From assembly GCA_001828445.1 (NCBI GenBank), contig MHYJ01000103.1, forward strand, positions 347 through 5,956: DNA of 5,610 nucleotides. Reading direction: 5' to 3'. This DNA is from Planctomycetes bacterium RBG_16_43_13 (lineage in GTDB: Bacteria; Planctomycetota; MHYJ01). Shown one piece after another: positions 1 to 4,992 of this stretch (position 1 is its first letter; every line of letters starts with the position of its first letter). The notes beneath the pieces are model-generated. The model was not told the origin of the DNA. It was given only the letters and a program-made list of their open reading frames with translations, and searched no databases. Both the position numbers and the translations under genes were made by a program.

Positions 1-134
1 GCCGTTCTATCTACATCTATAGCAACAACAGCGGGCGATACCTTATCTTTTAATTTTCCCAGTGTATCATCTTGGGCAGGGAGGATAGAACATAGAATAA
101 ATATATAGATATAGACAGTTATAATATGCTTCAT
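1..134 (-). CDS. Exported trypsin/HtrA-like protein, N-terminal fragment (cut by window edge)
   Basis: Only the first 44 residues are in the window; the frame is open to the edge. They begin MKHIITVYIY and continue with a hydrophobic stretch to about residue 18, then LPAQ, which reads as a signal peptide cleaved near A20. The mature start contains KVSPAVVAIDV. This resembles the first strand of HtrA/DegP-type (S1C) trypsin-like domains, where 'vspaVVaI' precedes the GSG and catalytic His region. The start lies 2 nt after the stop of the upstream protease-like gene on the same strand, so the two are almost certainly co-transcribed. The first bases (ATGAAGCA, then ATTATA) closely match the start of that upstream gene, suggesting a tandem duplication. 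The catalytic residues lie outside the window, so activity cannot be judged. Family assignment is an inference from a short stretch. Confidence 0.65.
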   Translation of the reverse strand, partial: MKHIITVYIYIFILCSILPAQDDTLGKLKDKVSPAVVAIDVDRT

Positions 135-136
135 AC

Positions 137-1135
137 CTACTTTTTCTCCCCAAGCGTTACCTTTATCTCCTTTGATGTCCCTGCAACCTTTATCCATACT
201 ACAGCCCCTGCTGAGAGTGCGTTTACCTTCTCCCAGAACTCTTTCACACTGCCAATCTTCGCACCTGACAATTCTACAATCACATCCCCCGCCGCTATCC
301 CCGACTCCTCTGCCGGGCTATCTTTATCAACTCCTGCCACCACCAGTTGTCCGTTCTTCTCCTCCAGCGTAACGCCAAGATATGGCTTCCCTGCCCTAGG
401 TATCTCCGTATCATCTTGCGGTTTTTCCTTTTGCGATGGATGCTTACCTTTTTTTAGGAGTTCTATATCATGTTTTAACGTATCTATCGGTATGGCATTG
501 CCCAGCCATCGAGCCGTAGAGAAGTTTGGCGTGATGAGTCCTACCATCCTGCCTTCTGCATTTATGAGAGGCGAGCCCTCCATTCCTGGATTTACCGCCG
601 CAGTCGTTTCTATAACCGTGCCGATATAGGTAGAGTCAATCCTCGCATCTGTTAGTTTATAAACCCCGCTGACCACTCCCGCACTGAATGAAGGATGGTC
701 GTCATTTATGATACTGTCGAATGCGTTGCCAAGCGTGTATGTCGTCGAGCCAACTTTTATACCCCGTGAATCGCCAAACTCCATCGGCGACAGGGTATAG
801 CTATTTGGGGCAGTTATCTTCACTATTGCTATCTCTAATTCCTTGAAACTGCCGACGAGTTTTGCCTCTACAAGTTTAGGTCCTTTCAGCCAAACCCTTA
901 TGTTTGTTGCATTCGGCGGGACTATTGCCGCAGAGGTAAGGATGTAGCCATCTTTGTCGAGTATGACCCCGCTCCCTGTCCGCTCGCCGAGTGTGGTAAG
1001 GGCGCGAACGGCTACCACTGACTTATATGTATTCTCATAAACCGATTTGTTTTGGTCTTCGATGGTCTGTGCGAATGAGTTCGTGGCGATGGGCAAAAGG
1101 GAGAGGGCGAAAATTACCGCTATAATTTGCTTCAT
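137..1135 (-). CDS. Secreted HtrA/DegP-like pseudoprotease with C-terminal PDZ domain
   Basis: This is a 332-residue envelope protein with a signal peptide (about 1-22, ending NSFA before Q23), a trypsin-like fold (about 30-228), a charged linker (about 229-250) and one PDZ domain (about 251-328, with the YLGV carboxylate-loop motif at 252-255). The S1C landmarks are recognisable: GSGVILDKDGYILT at 54-67, the IAIVKI strand at 102-107 and NPGxxGxPL at 182-190. However, the catalytic His of the usual TNNHVV is A70, the catalytic Asp of DLAVLKI is E101, and the Ser of GNSGGPL is E186 within GMEGSPL. It should therefore not hydrolyse peptides by the HtrA mechanism. The frame is intact, so it is a maintained pseudoenzyme rather than a decayed gene. 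A role as a PDZ-mediated binder, chaperone or activator of the adjacent protease-like gene is inferred. MamO, an inactive HtrA homologue that promotes MamE proteolysis, is a known precedent. The start was chosen for its signal peptide and upstream promoter. Confidence 0.88.
   Translation of the reverse strand: MKQIIAVIFALSLLPIATNSFAQTIEDQNKSVYENTYKSVVAVRALTTLGERTGSGVILDKDGYILTSAAIVPPNATNIRVWLKGPKLVEAKLVGSFKELEIAIVKITAPNSYTLSPMEFGDSRGIKVGSTTYTLGNAFDSIINDDHPSFSAGVVSGVYKLTDARIDSTYIGTVIETTAAVNPGMEGSPLINAEGRMVGLITPNFSTARWLGNAIPIDTLKHDIELLKKGKHPSQKEKPQDDTEIPRAGKPYLGVTLEEKNGQLVVAGVDKDSPAEESGIAAGDVIVELSGAKIGSVKEFWEKVNALSAGAVVWIKVAGTSKEIKVTLGEKK
146..151 (-). promoter_or_regulatory. Ribosome-binding site of the truncated protease-like gene
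   Basis: GGGGAG lies inside the last codons of the upstream gene, 11 nt before the ATG at 134. The spacing is slightly long, but this is the best Shine-Dalgarno candidate. It fits translation of an internal operon gene, in contrast with the first genes here, which lack such a site. Confidence 0.45.
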
Positions 1136-1159
1136 ACTATTTAGACGTAGAATCTCTCA

Positions 1160-1188
1160 ATTGTAGCAGTTAATTTACGGCAAATCAA
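1160..1188 (-). promoter_or_regulatory. Predicted sigma70-type promoter of the pseudoprotease operon
   Basis: Reading the minus strand, TTGATT (1188-1183) and TACAAT (1165-1160) are separated by 17 nt. The -10 box matches the consensus at five of six positions and the -35 at four. Transcription would start near 1153, giving a leader of about 17 nt with no convincing Shine-Dalgarno before the ATG at 1135. Its -35 box is one base from the -35 box of the divergent proS promoter. Confidence 0.5.
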
Positions 1189-1189
1189 C

Positions 1190-1218
1190 TTGCCTATCCC
1201 CATCTTATTTGCTATATT
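1190..1218 (+). promoter_or_regulatory. Predicted sigma70-type promoter of proS
   Basis: TTGCCT (1190-1195) and TATATT (1213-1218) are separated by 17 nt, matching the consensus at four and five of six positions. The expected transcription start near 1225 is only about 3 nt before the proS ATG at 1228. No Shine-Dalgarno precedes that ATG, so the message is probably leaderless or nearly so. Confidence 0.5.
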
Positions 1219-1227
1219 CCCTTCTCT

Positions 1228-2931
1228 ATGCGTTGGACGAGGACATTTATCCCCACATTGCGGGACGACCCAGCAGAGGCGGAGACGATTAGCCAGCGGC
1301 TGATGATGCGGGCGGGGCTAATCCGCAAGCTCACATCAGGCGTCTACTCCTATCTACCGCTCGGTTTCACGGTGCTGAATAAAGTTATCAATGTCGTGAG
1401 AGAAGAGATGAACCGTGCGGGGGCGCAGGAAATCCTGATGCCCGTTCTCCAGCCATCAGAACTATGGCAGGAGACAGGGCGGCTCGACGCATTCGGCGAC
1501 CTGATGTGCAAATTCAAGGACAGATTCGGCAGGGTAAATATTTTAGGACCGACGCACGAGGAGGTGGTTACGAATATAGTTCGCAACGAGATAAATTCCT
1601 ACCGTCAACTCCCGTTTACTCTATATCAGATACAGGTGAAGTTCAGGGACGAGATTCGCCCGCGCTTCGGCGTCATTCGGAGCAGGGAGTTTCTGATGAA
1701 GGATGCGTATAGCTTCGACGTAGATGCGGCTGGGATGGGCAAGAGCTATGATGCGATGTATGATGCGTATTGCAGGATTTTTTCACGGTGCGGATTGAAA
1801 TATACGGCGGTGGAGGCGGATACGGGCTTGATAGGCGGGGACGTTTCACACGAGTTTATGGTGCCATCGCCGTCGGGCGAGGACCAGATGGTTAAGTGCG
1901 AAAAGTGCGGCTATGCGGCGAATAAGGAGAAGGCGGAATGCGTTGTAGTTGAGCAGAGGACGGATGAAAGGCATCTTCCTATTAAAGATGTCGCCACGCC
2001 TAACTGTATAACCGTTGATGATGTGGCGAAGTGCCTGAAGGTCAAACCGTCGCTCATCTTGAAGACGCTCATATACAAAGCGGACAAGGAATATTTAGCC
2101 GTCCTCGTAAGGGGCGACATTGAGGTGAATATAAACAAGCTGGTGCGAGCTACGGGCCTCCCTCATTTGGAGCTTGCTGATGGAAAGGATGTCGAGAAGG
2201 TTACCGGCGCCCCATTCGGCTCTTGCGGTCCTGTGGGGCTGAAAGTGAAAAATATTGCGGATAATAGCGTAAAAGATATGGTCAACTTCATCGTTGGGGC
2301 GAATAAAAGAGATTATCATACTATCAACGTAAATCTTGGCCGCGACTTCGATGCAGACATATTCGCCGATATCAGATACGCCGTCGCAGGCGACCCCTGC
2401 CCGAAATGTGGCTCGCCCATTGAGTTTTCTAATGGCATTGAGGTCGGACACGTCTTCAAACTCGGCACCAAATATTCAGAAAAGATGAAGGCACTCTATC
2501 AAGATGAGAGCGGCGCGACGCATCCGATGCAGATGGGCTGTTATGGCATCGGTGTGAATAGAATAATCGCTGCCGCTATTGAAAATTCCAATGACGAAAA
2601 CGGCATCATCTGGCCCCCCGAAATCGCACCCTACAAAGCCGTCATTGTCTCCATAAACCCGAAAGACAAAAAGGTTGCGGATACTTCCGAGAATATACAT
2701 AATATACTGGTCGATGCGGGCATAGAGACGCTGTGGGATGATAGGGACTTGACCGCAGGTGTGAAGTTCAAGGACGCCGACCTCGTAGGAATACCAATAC
2801 GGCTGACCATAGGTGCCAAGACGCTTGAAAACGGCACTGTGGATATAAAACTTCGTAATCGAAAAGAACAAAAAAGTGTAAAAATTTCGTCTATATTAGA
2901 GGAGGTGGAGAAGATTAAAAATCAAAAGTAA
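1228..2931 (+). CDS. proS: Prolyl-tRNA synthetase, bacterial type with editing insertion domain
   Basis: It charges tRNA-Pro with proline in the cytoplasm using ATP. At 567 residues it is close to E. coli ProRS (572). The class II core is clear: a motif 1 region (about 45-75), the GPTHEE loop at 107-112, motif 2 from FRDE (139-142) through SREFLMKDAYSF (152-163), and motif 3 as GCYGIGVNRIIAAA (437-450). Between motifs 2 and 3 lies the YbaK-like INS editing domain (about 225-400), which deacylates Ala-tRNA-Pro. Its key lysine is in LILKT at K279, the same number as the critical lysine of the E. coli enzyme. CxxC pairs stand at 224-227 and 391-394. The C-terminal anticodon-binding domain runs from about 465 to 560, with WDDRDLTAGVKFKDADLVG at 503-521. 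No Shine-Dalgarno is seen at the start. The last residues (KIKNQK) are encoded by an A-rich repeat-like tract that continues past the stop. Confidence 0.98.
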   Translation: MRWTRTFIPTLRDDPAEAETISQRLMMRAGLIRKLTSGVYSYLPLGFTVLNKVINVVREEMNRAGAQEILMPVLQPSELWQETGRLDAFGDLMCKFKDRFGRVNILGPTHEEVVTNIVRNEINSYRQLPFTLYQIQVKFRDEIRPRFGVIRSREFLMKDAYSFDVDAAGMGKSYDAMYDAYCRIFSRCGLKYTAVEADTGLIGGDVSHEFMVPSPSGEDQMVKCEKCGYAANKEKAECVVVEQRTDERHLPIKDVATPNCITVDDVAKCLKVKPSLILKTLIYKADKEYLAVLVRGDIEVNINKLVRATGLPHLELADGKDVEKVTGAPFGSCGPVGLKVKNIADNSVKDMVNFIVGANKRDYHTINVNLGRDFDADIFADIRYAVAGDPCPKCGSPIEFSNGIEVGHVFKLGTKYSEKMKALYQDESGATHPMQMGCYGIGVNRIIAAAIENSNDENGIIWPPEIAPYKAVIVSINPKDKKVADTSENIHNILVDAGIETLWDDRDLTAGVKFKDADLVGIPIRLTIGAKTLENGTVDIKLRNRKEQKSVKISSILEEVEKIKNQK

Positions 2932-2946
2932 AAATGTAAAATTGAT
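2911..2946 (+). repeat. A-rich low-complexity tract at the proS 3' end
   Basis: Short motifs of the type ATTAAAAATCAAAAG, then TAAAAATGTAAAATTGA, run through the last ProRS codons and beyond the stop. A similar patch (AAAATTACAGATTAAAGATTA, read in two parts at 3006-3026) occurs at the start of the next gene. It looks like a decayed interspersed or low-complexity repeat; no unit or boundaries can be fixed. Confidence 0.35.
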
Positions 2947-2982
2947 GATGGGACTGGCGCCCCATACCCCTATTAAGAAATT

Positions 2983-2988
2983 AAGGAG
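2983..2988 (+). promoter_or_regulatory. Ribosome-binding site of the lipoprotein-like gene
   Basis: AAGGAG lies 7 nt before the ATG at 2996. It is the strongest Shine-Dalgarno in the window and fixes the start of this gene. No good -35/-10 pair is evident in the 64-nt gap after proS, which suggests co-transcription with proS. Confidence 0.8.
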
Positions 2989-2995
2989 ATAAGAA

Positions 2996-3589
2996 ATGAG
3001 ATTGGAAAATTACAGATTAAAGATTAGTAGATTTGGTGTTTTTCTCTTTGCCCTCTGCTCTCTGCTCTTTGCCCAATCCTGCCAGACGACTGGTGTAGAT
3101 AGCAGAAATGTATATAAATCCTCCGGCAAGTCGAGTGAGCAGGTTGTGAAGGTGTCCCTCTTCACCCCCAGCCGCAATAGCAAAGGCGAGCGATTTATAT
3201 ACTACACAATCCTCGTTTCTAAATCGTGGTGCGAGAAAAAGGGTAGGAGGATAGACGAGCCGCTCGCTAAAGTAGTTGCCCCATTTGTTACCTTCGAGGT
3301 TGATGATGCCGTTATGAACGAATTCTTGAACTACATACTCGATAGCGGTTTTCAGAACTGGCCCGAGCGGATGGCTTTAGATGTGGAGAAACTCAAACAG
3401 GTGGATAAATCAACTCCTGTCCTTTTTATAGAGACGCCGACTATTAAGAAGACAATTCTTGCCACAGACCTGAGGGACTCCGCAAGTGCCACAGCATTCA
3501 ATAAGATTCGGCTTATGTTCATCGACCTTGCCAATCGCTATCCATCTACGCGGGTCTGGACGGGTGGTGTGCAGGAACCGAAGAAGTAG
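2996..3589 (+). CDS. Putative lipoprotein of unknown function
   Basis: This 197-residue protein belongs to no family I recognise. The N-terminus has basic residues (R8 to R12 region), a hydrophobic stretch FGVFLFALCSLLFA (13-26) and then QSC, with C29 as a possible lipobox cysteine. AQSC is weaker than the usual LxGC or LxAC, so ordinary signal peptidase cleavage near A26 is the alternative. The mature part is soluble and mixed in character: a strand-rich region around 48-75 (VVKVSLF, FIYYTILVSK), a likely helical stretch around 104-120 (VMNEFLNYILDSGF), a strand (VLFIETP, about 142-148) and a helix before the C-terminus (AFNKIRLMFIDLANRY). No catalytic motif was found. It has a strong ribosome-binding site and sits 64 nt downstream of proS, probably in the same transcript. 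The signal-peptide region is built on low-complexity DNA, including two copies of CTCTTTGCCC (3044-3053 and 3065-3074). Confidence 0.8.
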   Translation: MRLENYRLKISRFGVFLFALCSLLFAQSCQTTGVDSRNVYKSSGKSSEQVVKVSLFTPSRNSKGERFIYYTILVSKSWCEKKGRRIDEPLAKVVAPFVTFEVDDAVMNEFLNYILDSGFQNWPERMALDVEKLKQVDKSTPVLFIETPTIKKTILATDLRDSASATAFNKIRLMFIDLANRYPSTRVWTGGVQEPKK

Positions 3590-3620
3590 TGACCTGAGAA
3601 AGAACAGCAGGAGTAGTTTT

Positions 3621-4430
3621 CTATCTCATATAGGGCTGACTGATATTATTGAGTAGCTGTCCAGCCCTATCTTGATTGTTTTTTACCCAGTTTAGGACGT
3701 CCTGACTACTTGGGAAGGGATTACCTGTTGATTTTATTGTCTCAACGATAACCGCCTTCATAAACTCGGGCTTTACGTTTCTATCCCAGGTCTTCTCACC
3801 AACCTTAGCGAATATCACATTATGGCTTGGAGGGCAGCCCTCGTCTATTAAGCCGTCTCCATCATTGTCTATACCATCTCCGCATATCTCTACCGGCGGA
3901 GGTGGGCAACCTTCGTCTATCAAACCATCACCGTCATTGTCAATTCCATCACCGCATATCTCCGTAGGCGGGGGAGGTGGTGGCGATGTTTCTTCTAATG
4001 TTTTCACAAATTTCTTTTTCATCTCTTCTATGACTGGGATAGAAGATGTTGCCCTTCCGCCTGTATCACTCACCGATGTCCTTGTAATATCTAAAGGTGT
4101 TATAGTGTAACGTTCCTTTTCTGACACCTTAACCTTTACGCCATCTTTAGTGTAATAGTATTCTTCCTTGCCTTTTAATCCTCTTGCTGTTGGTTCTGGA
4201 ATCTTATATTCGCTCTTATATAGTTCAAATGGCTTCCCAGTTATTATTTTCGTCATCTCCTCTTCAGGGATGGCTTCTTCTTCATATTCCCTCGTAGGCG
4301 GCGACCATCTAACATCAACTACCTCGACCGGCTGAGGTTCCCCTCCTAATCCCTCCCACTTCTTAGAAAATAGGGCGAGGAGCAAGCCGATAACCACAAC
4401 GACCACGAAAAGCCCAATATCCCTTTTCAT
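3621..4430 (-). CDS. Membrane-anchored protein with two MopE-type Asp-rich repeats and a shared C-terminal domain
   Basis: This is a 269-residue protein of unknown function. MKRD is followed by one transmembrane helix (about 5-21, [16 protein letters not shown]), which places the rest outside the cytoplasm as a signal-anchored protein. An acidic, Tyr-rich stretch (about 36-100), further unrecognised sequence and a polyproline run (150-155) lead to two tandem 24-residue units (about 157-180 and 181-201). Each unit has [17 protein letters not shown], at 159-175 and 183-199. Such DxDxDG loops bracketed by cysteines resemble the MopE-type putative metal-binding repeats of surface proteins, and calcium binding is likely by analogy. 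The C-terminal domain (about 203-267, with VKPEF and ETIKSTG) matches that of the neighbouring gene at 4482-4880, with about 29 of 65 residues identical by eye. The ATG at 4430 was chosen because an in-frame TTG 36 nt upstream lies inside the predicted -35 box. Confidence 0.85.
   Translation of the reverse strand: MKRDIGLFVVVVVIGLLLALFSKKWEGLGGEPQPVEVVDVRWSPPTREYEEEAIPEEEMTKIITGKPFELYKSEYKIPEPTARGLKGKEEYYYTKDGVKVKVSEKERYTITPLDITRTSVSDTGGRATSSIPVIEEMKKKFVKTLEETSPPPPPPTEICGDGIDNDGDGLIDEGCPPPPVEICGDGIDNDGDGLIDEGCPPSHNVIFAKVGEKTWDRNVKPEFMKAVIVETIKSTGNPFPSSQDVLNWVKNNQDRAGQLLNNISQPYMR
3630..3684 (+). terminator. Possible terminator of the proS-lipoprotein transcript
   Basis: ATAGGGCTG (3630-3638) pairs with CAGCCCTAT (3662-3670). 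Two further pairs are possible past a single bulged base (AC 3639-3640 with GT 3659-3660). A run of six T (3679-3684) follows on the plus strand. The T-run begins 8 nt after the stem, which is later than ideal, and the hairpin lies within the 3' end of the convergent gene. The call is therefore tentative. Confidence 0.3.
3819..3962 (-). repeat. Two tandem 72-bp coding repeats (Asp-rich, MopE-type units)
   Basis: Unit 1 occupies 3962-3891 and unit 2 begins at 3890; the second unit's final proline-rich part has diverged. Over the 20-residue core the two translations are identical, while 11 codons differ silently. The pair is therefore an old duplication held by selection on the protein, not a recent slippage product. 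Confidence 0.85.
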
Positions 4431-4437
4431 ATATATA

Positions 4438-4466
4438 AATTTACCGCGATATAGTAGCGGTGTCAA
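4438..4466 (-). promoter_or_regulatory. Predicted promoter of the MopE-repeat gene
   Basis: A perfect TTGACA (4466-4461) is followed after 17 nt by TAAATT (4443-4438), which matches four of six -10 positions. Transcription would start at about 4431, directly at or one base before the ATG at 4430, so the message is probably leaderless. A short dyad ACCGC/GCGGT fills the edges of the spacer. Confidence 0.6.
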
Positions 4467-4481
4467 CGACTTTGTATGCGG

Positions 4482-4880
4482 TTATTTCTGTTCACCCTCA
4501 GGTGATGGACCTACGGACTTAAATTCCTCCCCATACTGCTCCATCAACTTTTTCGTCTCATCTTGGTGCTCCTTTGCCCAGTTTATTATGTCATTGAAGC
4601 TTGGGACAATGCTACCAGTGGATTTAACCGTCTCGATAGTTATTGCCTTTAGGAATTCTGGCTTAACGCCCTTTTCCCATAGTTCCTCGCCCACTTTCTC
4701 ATAGACCTTGTTATGTATCTCGCCGAGTTCTCCCTCTTTTATGAGGAGGAGTTTCATATCTTGCTGTGTTACTGCTCCTGCCTTCTCATACATATCCATC
4801 CACGCCATAAGGGACATAAGGCAGACAACACTTGACCCTATGGAAAAGCCGTATACACCGATTGCCTTAGCTGTGAACAT
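4482..4880 (-). CDS. Small membrane-anchored paralogue sharing the C-terminal domain of its neighbour
   Basis: This 132-residue protein has no recognised family. One transmembrane helix (about 7-27, GVYGFSIGSSVVCLMSLMAW) follows a short N-terminus carrying K5, so the remainder probably lies outside the cytoplasm. A short connecting region (28-55) leads to a domain at about 56-120. That domain aligns without gaps to residues 203-267 of the protein encoded by the next gene downstream (3621-4430). Conserved blocks include HN, KVGE, W68, VKPEF (72-76), KA, ET, KSTG (86-89), PS, NW (100-101) and QD. The tail (121-132) is short and polar. It lacks the acidic stalk and Asp-rich repeats of its partner. 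The gap to the partner gene is 51 nt, and each has its own promoter. No Shine-Dalgarno precedes the ATG. The two proteins may form a hetero-oligomer at the membrane, which is inference only. Confidence 0.82.
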   Translation of the reverse strand: MFTAKAIGVYGFSIGSSVVCLMSLMAWMDMYEKAGAVTQQDMKLLLIKEGELGEIHNKVYEKVGEELWEKGVKPEFLKAITIETVKSTGSIVPSFNDIINWAKEHQDETKKLMEQYGEEFKSVGPSPEGEQK

Positions 4881-4890
4881 ATCTATCTAT

Positions 4891-4919
4891 ATTATTGCAT
4901 ATTTAATGCATAATGTCAA
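4891..4919 (-). promoter_or_regulatory. Predicted promoter of the small anchored paralogue, with overlapping dyad
   Basis: A perfect TTGACA (4919-4914) and AATAAT (4896-4891, five of six) are 17 nt apart. The expected start near 4884 gives a leader of about 4 nt before the ATG at 4880. An imperfect inverted repeat (ATTATGCAT, then ATGCAATAAT with one extra base) spans 4914-4891 and covers the spacer and -10, so it could be an operator. Confidence 0.6.
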
Positions 4920-4930
4920 CTTACTTGGCG

Positions 4931-4965
4931 AAAAAAGAAGGGCAGGAAGGTTGAGTTTCCTGCCC
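4931..4965 (-). terminator. Intrinsic terminator of the coiled-coil gene
   Basis: On the minus strand GGGCAGGAA (4965-4957) pairs perfectly with TTCCTGCCC (4948-4940) across an 8-nt loop and is followed directly by TTCTTTTTT (4939-4931). It begins 27 nt after the stop at 4993 and insulates the small paralogue's promoter from that gene. Confidence 0.92.
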
Positions 4966-4992
4966 ATCGGACAGCGTTAGAATATGTAACCT

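Noticed and set aside
126..629. Long plus-strand open frame opposite the pseudoprotease gene
   Set aside because: It lies antisense to a clear signal-peptide/trypsin-fold/PDZ gene. Its Ser/Pro/Phe-rich translation is typical of a shadow frame, and it has no ribosome-binding site.
137..1135. Calling the protease-like gene a pseudogene
   Set aside because: The frame is intact with signal peptide, fold landmarks and PDZ domain. The substitutions are confined to catalytic positions, which fits a pseudoenzyme rather than decay.
2095..2871. Minus-strand open frames opposite proS (up to 131 codons)
   Set aside because: They lie inside the strongly conserved ProRS coding sequence and show no family features or start signals.
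2948..2965. Hairpin ATGGG/CCCAT after proS as a terminator
   Set aside because: The stem is only 5 bp with an 8-nt loop and no T-run, so it is unlikely to end transcription before the lipoprotein gene.
3819..3962. Tandem 72-bp repeats as a CRISPR array or mobile repeat
   Set aside because: There are only two units, they are in frame within a gene, there are no spacers, and the differences are synonymous, so they are protein repeats.
4431..4466. Upstream in-frame TTG start for the MopE-repeat gene
   Set aside because: The TTG is part of the TTGACA -35 box. It would add 12 residues before a normal MKRD plus transmembrane start, and it has no ribosome-binding site.
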